64,000 nucleotides of DNA from Streptomyces sp. CG4 (GTDB taxonomy: Bacteria; Actinomycetota; Actinomycetes; Streptomycetales; Streptomycetaceae): assembly GCF_041080655.1 (NCBI RefSeq), contig NZ_CP163525.1:7378001-7442000 (forward strand). Direction: 5' to 3'. Every line of letters begins with the position of its first letter. The first letter of the stretch is position 1. Positions 51,541 through 59,972 of the stretch are shown piece by piece. The notes beneath the pieces are model-generated. The model saw nothing but the letters and a program-made list of their open reading frames with translations, was not told where the DNA came from and made no database searches. The position numbers were made by a program, and so were the translations under genes.

Positions 51541-53297
51541 GGCCGCAGCTGGTGATCGTGGGAGCCGGGCCGCGGGGGACCGGACTGCTGGAACGTATCG
51601 CCGCCAACGTCCCGGAGCTGTATGCCGGTTCGGGACTCGACATCCATCTGGTCGACCCGCATCCGCCGGGCGGCGGCCGCATCTGGCGCCAGGCACAGTC
51701 GCCGCTGCTCTGGATGAACTCGCACGCCGAGGACGTCACCATGTTCACCGACGAGACGGTGACCATGGACGGACCCGTGCGCGAGGGCCCCACCCTGCAC
51801 GAATGGGCCGCAGTGGACGGCGGCACCTTCGCCGACCGGCAGCTCCAGGGCCGCTATCTGCGCTGGGTGTACGAGCGGGCCCGCGCCGATCTGCCGCCGG
51901 AGATCACCGTCCACCACCATCCCCGGCGCGCCCTGCGCATCCGCGGCCCGCGCGACGGCCGCCAGCAGGTGTGGCTGGAGGACCGCCCGCGCCCCCTCCT
52001 CGCCGACCTGGTGATCCTCGCCCTCGGCCACCTCGATGCCGAACTCGACGTGGAACAGGACGAGTTGGCCGCCTACGCCCGTGAGCACGGCCTGGTGCAC
52101 CTGCCGCCCGACTTCACCGCCGACAGCGACCTGTCCCCGCTGCGGCCCGGCGAACCCGTCCTCGTCCGGGGCTTCGGGCTGGCCTTCGTCGACCTGATGG
52201 TGCTGCTCACCGAGGGCCGCGGCGGGCGGTACGACGGCGACACCTACGTGCCCTCCGGACGGGAGCCGGTGCTCTACGTCGGCTCGCGGCGCGGAGTGCC
52301 GTACCACGCGAAGATCGGCTACGGCTGGACCGGTGACCGGCCCCCGCTGCCCCGCTTCCTCGGGCCGGCCGCGATCGAGGACCTGCTGGCCCGGCCGGAG
52401 GGTTTCGACTTCCGGCGCGATGTGTGGCCACTGGTGGCGAAGGAGCTGGGCTTCGCCCACTACCACCGGCTGTTCACCGCCCACACCGAGCGCACGGCGA
52501 CGGCCTGGGCCGACTTCGAGGAGAAGTACGCGGCCGCCGACGACCCCGCCGAGATCCGGGCGCTCGTCGCCGCCGCCGTACCCGACCCGGCCGACCGCCT
52601 CGACCTCGCCGCGCTCGACCACCCGCTGGACGGGGTCCGCTACGCCTCGCACGAGGCGTTCCAGGACGGCCTGCGGGCCTACATCGAGGCCGACCTGGAC
52701 CGTCGGCACGACCCGGCCCACAGCGCGGATCTGGGCGTCTTCCTCGGACTGCTCTCCGTCTACGGCCAGCTCGTGCGGCTCGGGAACACCGGCCCCTGGT
52801 GGCACGGCTTCTTCAGCTACCTGGCATCGGGGCCGCCCGGACCCCGGCTGCGGCAGATGCTCGCGCTGTCCCGGGCCGGCCTGCTCAGGTTCGTCGGCGC
52901 CGGCATGACCGTCAGCGCCGAGAACGGGGTGTTCCGGGCCGCCAGTCCCACCGTGCCGGGCTTCTCGGTCGAGGCCCGGGCGCTGGTCGAGGCCCGGCTG
53001 CCCGAGCCCACCGTCGGCCGGGCCCGCGACAGCCTGCTGCGCGAACTGCACGCCGACGGCGCCGCCGAGACCCCCGACGGACTGCTCCGCACCGACCCCG
53101 GCGACGGCCGGATCCTCGACGGCGCCGGACGCCCGCATCCCCGCCGCTTCGCCCTCGGCCCGTACACCGACGCCCGTACCCCCGGCGCCTTCACCCGGCC
53201 GCGCACCGGAGGGGCCGCGTTCCGGCAGAACGACGCCACCGCCCGCGCGGTACTGGCCTTCCTGAGCACCTCACAGATGAAGGAACTCGCTCGATGA
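51537..53297 (+). CDS. FAD/NAD(P)-binding protein (NAD_binding_9-like)
   Basis: 586 residues. Rossmann start QLVIVGAGPRGTGLLERIA, a second dinucleotide region around LADLVILALGHLD, and GEPVLVRGFGLAFVDLMVLLTEGRGG. These proteins resemble flavin monooxygenase/amine hydroxylase-like enzymes whose substrates are mostly unknown. It sits between permease and ATPase genes, overlapping both by ATGA, so it is an integral part of the operon. Probably acts on the imported compound or recycles flavin for the LLM enzymes. Confidence 0.85.
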   Translation: MRPQLVIVGAGPRGTGLLERIAANVPELYAGSGLDIHLVDPHPPGGGRIWRQAQSPLLWMNSHAEDVTMFTDETVTMDGPVREGPTLHEWAAVDGGTFADRQLQGRYLRWVYERARADLPPEITVHHHPRRALRIRGPRDGRQQVWLEDRPRPLLADLVILALGHLDAELDVEQDELAAYAREHGLVHLPPDFTADSDLSPLRPGEPVLVRGFGLAFVDLMVLLTEGRGGRYDGDTYVPSGREPVLYVGSRRGVPYHAKIGYGWTGDRPPLPRFLGPAAIEDLLARPEGFDFRRDVWPLVAKELGFAHYHRLFTAHTERTATAWADFEEKYAAADDPAEIRALVAAAVPDPADRLDLAALDHPLDGVRYASHEAFQDGLRAYIEADLDRRHDPAHSADLGVFLGLLSVYGQLVRLGNTGPWWHGFFSYLASGPPGPRLRQMLALSRAGLLRFVGAGMTVSAENGVFRAASPTVPGFSVEARALVEARLPEPTVGRARDSLLRELHADGAAETPDGLLRTDPGDGRILDGAGRPHPRRFALGPYTDARTPGAFTRPRTGGAAFRQNDATARAVLAFLSTSQMKELAR

Positions 53298-54055
53298 CAG
53301 TCATGGTCGACATCAGGTCGGTGCACAAGAGCTTCGGCTCGCTCGACGTCCTCAACGGCATCGACCTCCAGGTGCGCGCCGGTGAGGTGACCGTCGTGCT
53401 CGGCCCCTCCGGCTCCGGCAAGTCCACGCTGCTGCGCACCGTCAACCACCTGGAGAAGGTGGACCGGGGCGAGATCAGCGTGGACGGCGCGCTGGTGGGG
53501 TACCGGCGCGTCGGGAACAAGCTGTACGAGCTGCCCGAGCGCGAGGTGCTCCGGCAGCGCACCCGGATCGGCTTCGTGTTCCAGAACTTCCACCTCTTTC
53601 CGCACCTCACGGTCCTGGACAACGTCGTCGAGGCGCCGGTCTCCGCGCTGAAACGGCCCCGGAAGGAGGCGGTGGCGGGCGCGCGCCGGCTGCTGGAGCG
53701 GGTGGGACTCGGCGACAAGGCCGACGCCTATCCGCGGCAGCTGTCGGGTGGGCAGCAACAGCGGGTGGCCATCGCCCGGGCCCTCGCGCTGGAGCCGAAG
53801 CTGCTGCTCTTCGACGAGCCGACCTCGGCGCTCGATCCCGAGCTGGTCGGCGAAGTCCTCGACGTCATCCGGGACTTGGCCGCCCGGGGCACGACGATGA
53901 TCGTCGTCACCCACGAGATCGCGTTCGCCCGTGAGGTCGCCGACACGGTGGTGTTCATGGCCGACGGAAGGATCGTCGAACAGGGTCCGCCGGGCGAGGT
54001 CCTGGACCGGCCGCGGCAGGAGCGGACCCGGGCGTTCCTGGCGAAGGTGCTGTGA
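53294..54055 (+). CDS. Polar amino acid ABC transporter ATP-binding protein
   Basis: 253 residues. Walker A LGPSGSGKSTLLRT near residue 37, signature LSGGQQQRVAIARAL, Walker B LLLFDEPTSALDP and VVTHEIAFAREV. The GlnQ/HisP class partner of the upstream permease. A second Met at residue 4 is a possible start. Overlaps the FAD protein gene by ATGA. Confidence 0.93.
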   Translation: MTVMVDIRSVHKSFGSLDVLNGIDLQVRAGEVTVVLGPSGSGKSTLLRTVNHLEKVDRGEISVDGALVGYRRVGNKLYELPEREVLRQRTRIGFVFQNFHLFPHLTVLDNVVEAPVSALKRPRKEAVAGARRLLERVGLGDKADAYPRQLSGGQQQRVAIARALALEPKLLLFDEPTSALDPELVGEVLDVIRDLAARGTTMIVVTHEIAFAREVADTVVFMADGRIVEQGPPGEVLDRPRQERTRAFLAKVL

Positions 54056-54098
54056 GGGTGGGCATCGCCGTCGGTCGCGCCGTGCCGGGAGCGTCGAG

Positions 54099-55178
54099 GT
54101 GAGCGCGCGCCACGGCCGGGGGCTGCTGCATCTCGCCGCCGCCGTCGATCTCGCCGGCTGTTTCGGCGCGGAGCCGTACGCCGAGCTGGTCCGGCTCGCC
54201 GAGCGCGGCGGGCTGGACTTCGTGACACTGGACGACTCCTTCGGCCGGCCCGGGCCCGACGCCCTCGGCGTGCTGTCCCGGGTGGCGCCCGCGACCCGGC
54301 GCATCGGCCTGGTCCCGACCGTCACCACCACCCACACCGAGCCCTTCCGGGTGCAGGCCGCCGTGGCGACCCTGGACTGGATCAGCCGCGGCCGGGCCGG
54401 CTGGCGGATCGACGTGTCCGCCGGCGAGGACGAGGCCCGGCTCTTCGGCCGCCGTCCGGCCGCGCCGCCCGATGCGCTGTGGCGGGAGGCGGGTGAGGTC
54501 GCCGATGTGGCCGCGAAGTTGTGGGACAGCTGGGAGGACGGCGCCGAGATCCGGGACGTGCCGAGGGGCCGCTTCCTGGACCGGGACAAGCTGCACCGCG
54601 TCGACTTCACCGGCACCGCCTTCTCCGTCCGGGGCCCCTCGACCATGCCCCGGCCGCCGCAGGGCCACCCCGTCCGCGTGGTCGACGCCACCGAGCGCCA
54701 CGCCCGTACCGTCGCCGCGCGGCACGCGGACGTGGCCCTGGTCCGCGCCGCGACCCCGGCGCAGGCCACCGCCGTACGCGACGAACTGCGTGCTCTGGCC
54801 GCCCGGTCCGGGCGGGATCCGGACGGCGTACGGGTCCTGGTGAGCCTGCTGGTCGACCTCGGCGACGGAGAACGCGCCGCCGAGCCCGGCCACGGCGGCG
54901 GGGGCCCACGGCCCACCGTGCGGGGCCCGCTGTACCGGGGCGGCCCGGTCGACCTCGCCGAACTGGTCGCCGGCTGGCACGCCGACGGTGCCACCGACGG
55001 CTTCCACCTCGTCCCCGTCGAGCCGCGCCGCGACCTGGAGCGGCTGGTCAACGGCACGGTGGCACTGCTCCAGCACCGGGGCCTGTTCCGCACCTTCTAC
55101 CCGGGCAGCACGCTGCGCGAGCACCTGGGGCTCGGCCGGCCCGCCCATCAGTACGCCGGGACCGGGGGAGCGCTGTGA
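54099..55178 (+). CDS. LLM-class flavin-dependent monooxygenase, copy 1
   Basis: 359 residues in the luciferase-like TIM-barrel family; ERGGLDFVTLDDSFGRPG and the internal SRGRAGWRIDVSAGEDEARL are typical of the DszA/NtaA/SsuD branch. It uses reduced flavin and O2 to oxidise a sulfur- or nitrogen-bearing substrate. GGGAG lies 7 nt before the GTG at 54099. Shorter than its neighbour (424 residues), with parts of the core reduced, so it might be a partner subunit. Confidence 0.85.
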   Translation: MSARHGRGLLHLAAAVDLAGCFGAEPYAELVRLAERGGLDFVTLDDSFGRPGPDALGVLSRVAPATRRIGLVPTVTTTHTEPFRVQAAVATLDWISRGRAGWRIDVSAGEDEARLFGRRPAAPPDALWREAGEVADVAAKLWDSWEDGAEIRDVPRGRFLDRDKLHRVDFTGTAFSVRGPSTMPRPPQGHPVRVVDATERHARTVAARHADVALVRAATPAQATAVRDELRALAARSGRDPDGVRVLVSLLVDLGDGERAAEPGHGGGGPRPTVRGPLYRGGPVDLAELVAGWHADGATDGFHLVPVEPRRDLERLVNGTVALLQHRGLFRTFYPGSTLREHLGLGRPAHQYAGTGGAL

Positions 55179-55191
55179 CCGGGGGCGCGTC

Positions 55192-56466
55192 ATGACACCG
55201 CGGCAGATGCATCTGGCGGTCCGGTTCCCGGTGGCCGAGGACGCCGCCGGGTGGGCTGAGCCGTGCGCCGGCGCACGGCTCGCCTTCCCCTCCTACGAAC
55301 GACTCGCCCGCACCGCCGAACGCGGGCGGTTCGACTTCCTGCTGCTCGGCGAGGAGCTGCGGCTGCCCGAGCACCGGGGGCGCCTGCACGACCTCGACCC
55401 GGCGGGCGGACCGGAGCCGGTCGCCGTGCTGAACGCGCTCGCCGGGGTCACCGAACGGCTCGGGCTCGCCGCCACCGTGCACACCACCTTCGGCGAGCCG
55501 TACGAACTCGCCCGCCGGCTCGCCACCCTGGACCAGCTCAGCGCCGGCCGGGCGGGCTGGCACGCGGTACCCGCGCCGGACGCCCGGGCCGGCGCGAACT
55601 TCCGCTCCGGCGGCCGGCCGGATCCCGAAGCCCGGTCCGCCGAACTCCTCGCCGTCGCACGGAAGTTGTGGAGCTCCTGGACGTCCGACGGGACGCCGCG
55701 GCCGTTCGCGCACCGCGGGCGCCACTTCGACATCGCGGGCGAGTTCGCACTGCCCCGCTCCCCGCAGGGGCAGCCGGTGATCATCCAGGCGGGGGAGTCC
55801 GAGGCGGCGCGGGAGCCGGCCGCCGCCTCGGCCGACGTCCTCCTCGTCCCGTACGGCTCGCCCGAGGCGGCCCGCGCCCGCCGTGCCGGCATCGGACGAC
55901 GGCTCGCCGCGGCCGGCCGGGCTCCGCAGGACCTGAGGGTCATGGCCGGCGTCACCGTCGTCCTCGGGGACACCGCCGCCGAGGCGCAGGAGCGGGCCGT
56001 CGGCATCAGACGGCGACGGGTCACCCCGCGGTATGCGCGGTACGCGCTGGAGCGGCTCTGGGGTGTGGACCTCTCCGGCCACGACCTCGACGGCCCGCTG
56101 CCCGCGCTCGCCCCTCGGCGCCGGGACGGCGACACCCTGGCACGCGTCGAGAGGTGGCGGGCGCTGGCGGAGGAGAAGGGGCTGTCCAGCCGGGAGACCG
56201 TGATCGAGGCGAGCGGCCGGCAGTCCTTCGTCGGCACGCCCGACTCGGTCGCCTCCGACCTGCACGCCCTGGTCCGCGAGGGGGCCGCCGACGGTTTCCT
56301 GCTGGCGGCCGGCGGGCTGGAGGAGTTCGTGGACCGGGTGGTGCCACTGCTCCAGGAACGCGGCGTGTTCCGCACGGAATACCAGGGTGTCACCCTTCGC
56401 TCCCATCTCGGGCTGTCCCACCCGGTGGGGGAAGGCCGATCGCGGAGGAAAGGAAACACGGCATGA
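55192..56466 (+). CDS. LLM-class flavin-dependent monooxygenase, copy 2
   Basis: 424 residues, the full NtaA/SnaA/DszA-like length: RTAERGRFDFLLLGEELRLP, LSAGRAGWHAVPAPDARAGA, a PQGQPVIIQAGESEAA region and RQSFVGTPDSVASDL. It probably opens C-S or C-N bonds in an imported amino-acid derivative. ATG at 55192 follows a G-rich site. The 3' end overlaps the DUF1684 gene by 4 nt. Confidence 0.88.
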   Translation: MTPRQMHLAVRFPVAEDAAGWAEPCAGARLAFPSYERLARTAERGRFDFLLLGEELRLPEHRGRLHDLDPAGGPEPVAVLNALAGVTERLGLAATVHTTFGEPYELARRLATLDQLSAGRAGWHAVPAPDARAGANFRSGGRPDPEARSAELLAVARKLWSSWTSDGTPRPFAHRGRHFDIAGEFALPRSPQGQPVIIQAGESEAAREPAAASADVLLVPYGSPEAARARRAGIGRRLAAAGRAPQDLRVMAGVTVVLGDTAAEAQERAVGIRRRRVTPRYARYALERLWGVDLSGHDLDGPLPALAPRRRDGDTLARVERWRALAEEKGLSSRETVIEASGRQSFVGTPDSVASDLHALVREGAADGFLLAAGGLEEFVDRVVPLLQERGVFRTEYQGVTLRSHLGLSHPVGEGRSRRKGNTA

Positions 56467-57245
56467 CGACGGACGCAGCCGACGCATGGCAGCGGTGGCA
56501 CGAGGAGCGTGTCGAGAGGGTCTCGGCGCCCTACGGGCCGCTCGCGCTGACCGCCACCCACTGGGTCGAGGATCATCTGGCGGGGCGGCTTCCGGACATT
56601 CCCGGGATTTGGGTGGCCGATGGGGAGGGCGTGGTGCTCACCGCCGTCGAGGCCGACGGCCTGACCCTGGACGGGCGGCCCTTCGCGGGTGCGGTCCGGC
56701 TCGCCGCCGACCGCGGCCCGGAGGCTCAGGCGCGGGTCGCGCTCGGTGAGAAGCGGCTGTTCGTACTGGTCCGGGAGGGCGTGTGGGGGGTGCGGGTCTA
56801 CGACCCCGGGGCCGAGGCCCGCCGTGCCTTCAAGGGCATCGTGGCGACCGAGTACGACCCCCGCTGGTCGGTGCCGGGGCGTTTCACGCCGTACGACGGT
56901 CCGCGCACCGTGCGGGTGGGCAACGCGGACGGGCGCGAGCGCGGGCTCACCCTCGCCGGTGAGCTCGCCTTCACCCTGGACGGGCGGGAGCTGACCCTTC
57001 AGGTCGCGCAGCAGGGTGACGGGTCGCTGTGGGCCGTGTTCACCGACGCCACCAGCGGCGACAGCGGCTTCCCGTTCCGCTTCCTCCATCCGGCGACGCC
57101 GGACGCCGAGGGGCGTACGACCGTCGACTTCAACCGCGCCCAACTCCCGCCGTGCGCCTTCGCCGACCACTTCGTCTGCCCGTTCCCGCCGCCCGGCAAT
57201 GCGCTGGACGTGGCGATCGGGGCGGGGGAGCGTGCGCTGGGCTGA
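56463..57245 (+). CDS. DUF1684 family protein
   Basis: 260 residues with no signal peptide. WQRWHEERVERVSAPYGPLALT at the start, then YDPGAEARRAFKGIVATEYD, GDSGFPFRFLHPAT, VDFNRAQLPPCAFADHFVCP and FPPPGN: the conserved DUF1684 pattern with the C-terminal Cys/Pro-rich 'PC.F' block. Such proteins accompany oxidative catabolic genes; the biochemical role is unknown. It overlaps the LLM gene by ATGA and closes the operon. Confidence 0.82.
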   Translation: MTTDAADAWQRWHEERVERVSAPYGPLALTATHWVEDHLAGRLPDIPGIWVADGEGVVLTAVEADGLTLDGRPFAGAVRLAADRGPEAQARVALGEKRLFVLVREGVWGVRVYDPGAEARRAFKGIVATEYDPRWSVPGRFTPYDGPRTVRVGNADGRERGLTLAGELAFTLDGRELTLQVAQQGDGSLWAVFTDATSGDSGFPFRFLHPATPDAEGRTTVDFNRAQLPPCAFADHFVCPFPPPGNALDVAIGAGERALG

Positions 57246-57490
57246 GGGCGGGGTGTGCCGGGTCGGTGCAGGAGTGTGCCGAGTCGGTGTCAAGGGCTGC
57301 CGCGTAAGAGTGGTTTAAAGTCCTACGGCCGAAAGGCACTCTTGTGGCGACCGGTCATTCGGCCGAATACTCCCCCTCAGCGCTTGTCAGGGGTAAGCGC
57401 GTTCGGAATCCGGTCCCGCCCCCACTGGCTGCGCCTCACGGGCCCCGTCCCCCACGCGGGCCCCCGACTTCCCCTGGGAGGGAACGAAAA

Positions 57491-58387
57491 GTGAGGATCA
57501 AGCGCACTACTCCCCACCACGGCGCTGCGAGACGGACCCGGCTGATCGCCGTGGCCACCGGCTTCCTGGCCGCCGCCGCGTTCGCCGCCCCCACCGCGAA
57601 CGCGAGCGACGACCACTTCACCACTGCCCAGCTCACCAAGGCGAGCGACTCCGTCGGCAGGGCCGACGTAGCCGGTATGGCCTGGGCGGTCGACAGCAGG
57701 ACCAACCGTGTCGTCGTCACCGTCGACAGCACGGTGTCCAAGGCCGCGATCGCCGAGATCGAGCGGCAGGCCGGCGCCGGCGCACGGGCGCTGACCATCA
57801 AGCACACCTCCGGCAGGTTCAGCAAGCTCATCAGCGGCGGCGACGCCATCTACGGCGGCCAGTACCGCTGCTCGCTCGGCTTCAACGTGCACAAGGGCAG
57901 CACGTACTACTTCCTCACCGCCGGGCACTGCGGCCAGGCCGCCTCCACCTGGTACAGCAACTCCGGCCACACCACGGTGCTGGGCACCAACGTCGACTAC
58001 AGCTTCCCGGGCAACGACTTCGCGCTGGTGCGGTACACCAACTCCTCGATCGCGCACCCGAGTAGGGTCGGCAGCCAGAGCATCACCAGTGCGGGCACGC
58101 CGCGCGTGGGCCAGACGGTCTACCGGCGCGGCTCCACCACCGGTACGCACAGCGGGCAGGTCACGGCGCTGAACGCCACTGTCCACTACGACAGCGGTGA
58201 GACCGTCAGCGGCCTGATCCAGACCACGGTGTGCGCCGAGGCCGGCGACAGCGGCGGTTCGCTGTACGCGGGGTCGGTGGCCTACGGGCTGACGTCCGGG
58301 GGCAGCGGTGACTGCACCTCCGGTGGTACGACGTTCTTCCAGCCGGTCACCGAGGCGTTGAGCTACTACGGGGTCACGCTGCCCTGA
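57491..58387 (+). CDS. Secreted streptogrisin-like serine protease (chymotrypsin fold)
   Basis: 298 residues, the size of streptogrisin A/B precursors. A signal peptide ends near ANAS (residue 39); a pro-region runs to about Leu113; the mature enzyme begins ISGGDAIYGGQYRCSLGFN and is 185 residues long. The triad is His in LTAGHCGQ, Asp in GNDFALVRY and Ser in AGDSGGSLYAG. Cys pairs at RCSLG/GHC and VCAEAGDSGG/GDCTSG are kept. GGGAGGGAAC precedes the GTG at 57491. Secreted for peptide nutrition. Confidence 0.95.
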   Translation: MRIKRTTPHHGAARRTRLIAVATGFLAAAAFAAPTANASDDHFTTAQLTKASDSVGRADVAGMAWAVDSRTNRVVVTVDSTVSKAAIAEIERQAGAGARALTIKHTSGRFSKLISGGDAIYGGQYRCSLGFNVHKGSTYYFLTAGHCGQAASTWYSNSGHTTVLGTNVDYSFPGNDFALVRYTNSSIAHPSRVGSQSITSAGTPRVGQTVYRRGSTTGTHSGQVTALNATVHYDSGETVSGLIQTTVCAEAGDSGGSLYAGSVAYGLTSGGSGDCTSGGTTFFQPVTEALSYYGVTLP

Positions 58388-58701
58388 CGGCCGGTTTGCC
58401 GAGTCCCCGTACGCCCTGGGCCGTGCGGGGCTCTTCCTTTGCGGGGATGGGTGAAAACAAGCCATGCGCTGTCGTCACGTTCCGCAGAGGGCTCCTTGCA
58501 CGTTGTATTTGCAGTGTTAATTTCCCGGAGTGACCGTGGTCAGTCAAGGTTTGGAGGGGTGCGCAAGTCCCTTCTACGCGCGTCCTGAAGTCAACCTTGT
58601 GTGCCCCCTGTGTCGTTCGGAAGAGTGGTCCCTCGCCAACCAGCCTTCCGGTCCGCCACCCCCACAAACCGGCGGACCATCCCCCCACAGGAGGACGTGA
58701 G
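58388..58701. other. Intergenic region between the two protease genes
   Basis: 314 nt. A terminator-like stem (58405-58430) with a CTCTTCCTTT tail follows the first gene; the rest contains AT-rich DNA at 58490-58530 (GTTGTATTTGCAGTGTTAATTT) that may hold the second promoter, and a partial inverted repeat (CAAGGTTT near 58545 and AACCTTG near 58594). No gene seen. Confidence 0.5.
58405..58430 (+). terminator. Terminator after protease 1
   Basis: CCCCGTACG paired with CGTGCGGGG (one G-T pair) around CCCTGGGC, followed by CTCTTCCTTT; 18 nt after the stop. Confidence 0.65.
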
Positions 58702-59784
58702 TTGAAGCACCGACGCATACCCAGGCGGCGGGCCGCCCTGGCCGGTGCGGGCATCGCCGCACTGGTCGCAGCGGGTGTCACCTTGCAGAACGCGAACGCC
58801 AGCGAGCCGGTGAAGTCCGCTCCCCAGGTGAAGGTTCTGTCCGCTCCGGCGGCTGGAAACCTCGCCTCCACGCTGCTGAAGAACCTCGGCTCCGACGCCG
58901 CCGGCAGCTACTACGACGCCCAGGCCAAGAGCCTCGTCGTCAACGTGCTCGGCCAGGGCGCCGCGAAGGCCGTCGAGGCGGCCGGGGCCAAGGCGAGACT
59001 CGTCACCAACTCGCTCGCCGCGCTCGACGGGGCGCGGACGACGCTGAAGAAGGACGCGACCATACCGGGGACGTCGTGGGCGACCGACCCGATCAGCAAC
59101 AAGGTCGTCGTCACCGCCGACAAGACGGTCTCCGGCGCGGAGTGGGCCAAGCTCAGCAAGGTGGTCGACGGGCTCGGCGGCAAGGCCGAACTGAAGCGGT
59201 CGAAGGCGGAGTTCAAGCCCTTCATCGCCGGCGGCGACGCGATCAGCGGTTCCGGTGGGCGCTGCTCGCTCGGCTTCAACGTGGTCAAGGACGGGCAGCC
59301 GTACTTCCTGACCGCCGGGCACTGCACCGCGGACATCTCCAGCTGGTCGGACTCCAGCGGCAAGGAGATCGGGCAGAACGCGGAGTCGCACTTCCCGGGG
59401 ACGGACTTCGGGCTCGTGAAGTACACGGCGGGCGTGGACCACCCGAGCGAGGTCGACCTGTACAACGGATCCACCCAGAAGATCACCGGGGCCGCCGAGG
59501 CGACGGTGGGGATGAAGGTGACGCGCAGCGGGTCGACGACCCATGTGCACGACGGTACGGTCACCGGGCTGAACGCCACGGTGAACTACCAGGAGGGCAG
59601 CGTCAGCGGCCTCATCCAGACCAATGTGTGCGCCGAGCCCGGTGACAGCGGTGGTTCGCTGTTCTCGGGGAGCAATGCGATCGGGCTGACCTCCGGTGGC
59701 AGCGGCGACTGCACCTCCGGCGGGGAGACGTTCTTCCAGCCGGTCACCGCTGCGCTGTCCGCCACGGGGGCGCAGATCGGCTGA
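58702..59784 (+). CDS. Secreted streptogrisin-like serine protease (long pro-region)
   Basis: 360 residues. Basic signal start KHRRIPRRRAALAGAG, hydrophobic stretch IAALVAAGVTL, then a longer pro-region (to about Phe174) than protease 1, and a mature domain IAGGDAISGSGGRCSLGFN of 186 residues resembling streptogrisin D. His in LTAGHCTA, Asp in GTDFGLVKY, Ser in PGDSGGSLF. Start is the TTG at 58702 with GGAGGA 7-8 nt upstream; no ATG or GTG gives a sensible signal peptide. Tandem paralogue of the upstream protease. Confidence 0.93.
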   Translation: MKHRRIPRRRAALAGAGIAALVAAGVTLQNANASEPVKSAPQVKVLSAPAAGNLASTLLKNLGSDAAGSYYDAQAKSLVVNVLGQGAAKAVEAAGAKARLVTNSLAALDGARTTLKKDATIPGTSWATDPISNKVVVTADKTVSGAEWAKLSKVVDGLGGKAELKRSKAEFKPFIAGGDAISGSGGRCSLGFNVVKDGQPYFLTAGHCTADISSWSDSSGKEIGQNAESHFPGTDFGLVKYTAGVDHPSEVDLYNGSTQKITGAAEATVGMKVTRSGSTTHVHDGTVTGLNATVNYQEGSVSGLIQTNVCAEPGDSGGSLFSGSNAIGLTSGGSGDCTSGGETFFQPVTAALSATGAQIG

Positions 59785-59798
59785 ATCGTTTGATCCGC

Positions 59799-59834
59799 GA
59801 AGCCCCGTCCCCCGGTGTGTGGGGGCGGGGCTTC
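59799..59834 (+). terminator. Terminator after protease 2
   Basis: GAAGCCCCG-T-CCCCC paired with GGGGGCGGGGCTTC, a 14-bp stem with one bulged T and a GGTGTGT loop, 14 nt after the stop. Confidence 0.8.
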
Positions 59835-59898
59835 GTCGTGTCCGCGGCGGCCCTGGTGAGCGGGTGTTTGCGCAGGTGGGAGACGGCCGAATGGATGT

Positions 59899-59912
59899 CG
59901 TACACATGTTCG
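59899..59912. promoter_or_regulatory. LexA (SOS) box upstream of dnaE2
   Basis: CGTACACATGTTCG differs from the actinobacterial LexA palindrome CGAAC-N4-GTTCG at one position. A TATGGT at 59923-59928 may be the -10. DNA-damage induction of dnaE2 is therefore inferred. Confidence 0.75.
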
Positions 59913-59972
59913 GGAATAGGGGTATGGTGGGGGTGGCAGTAGGGAACTGATGTTCGAGTGCGGGAGGTGGGT

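Noticed and set aside
57250..57290. Two partly repeated GTGTGCCG(G/A)GTCGGTG units after the DUF1684 gene
   Set aside because: Short, imperfect and in GC-rich DNA; no hairpin or other function is indicated.
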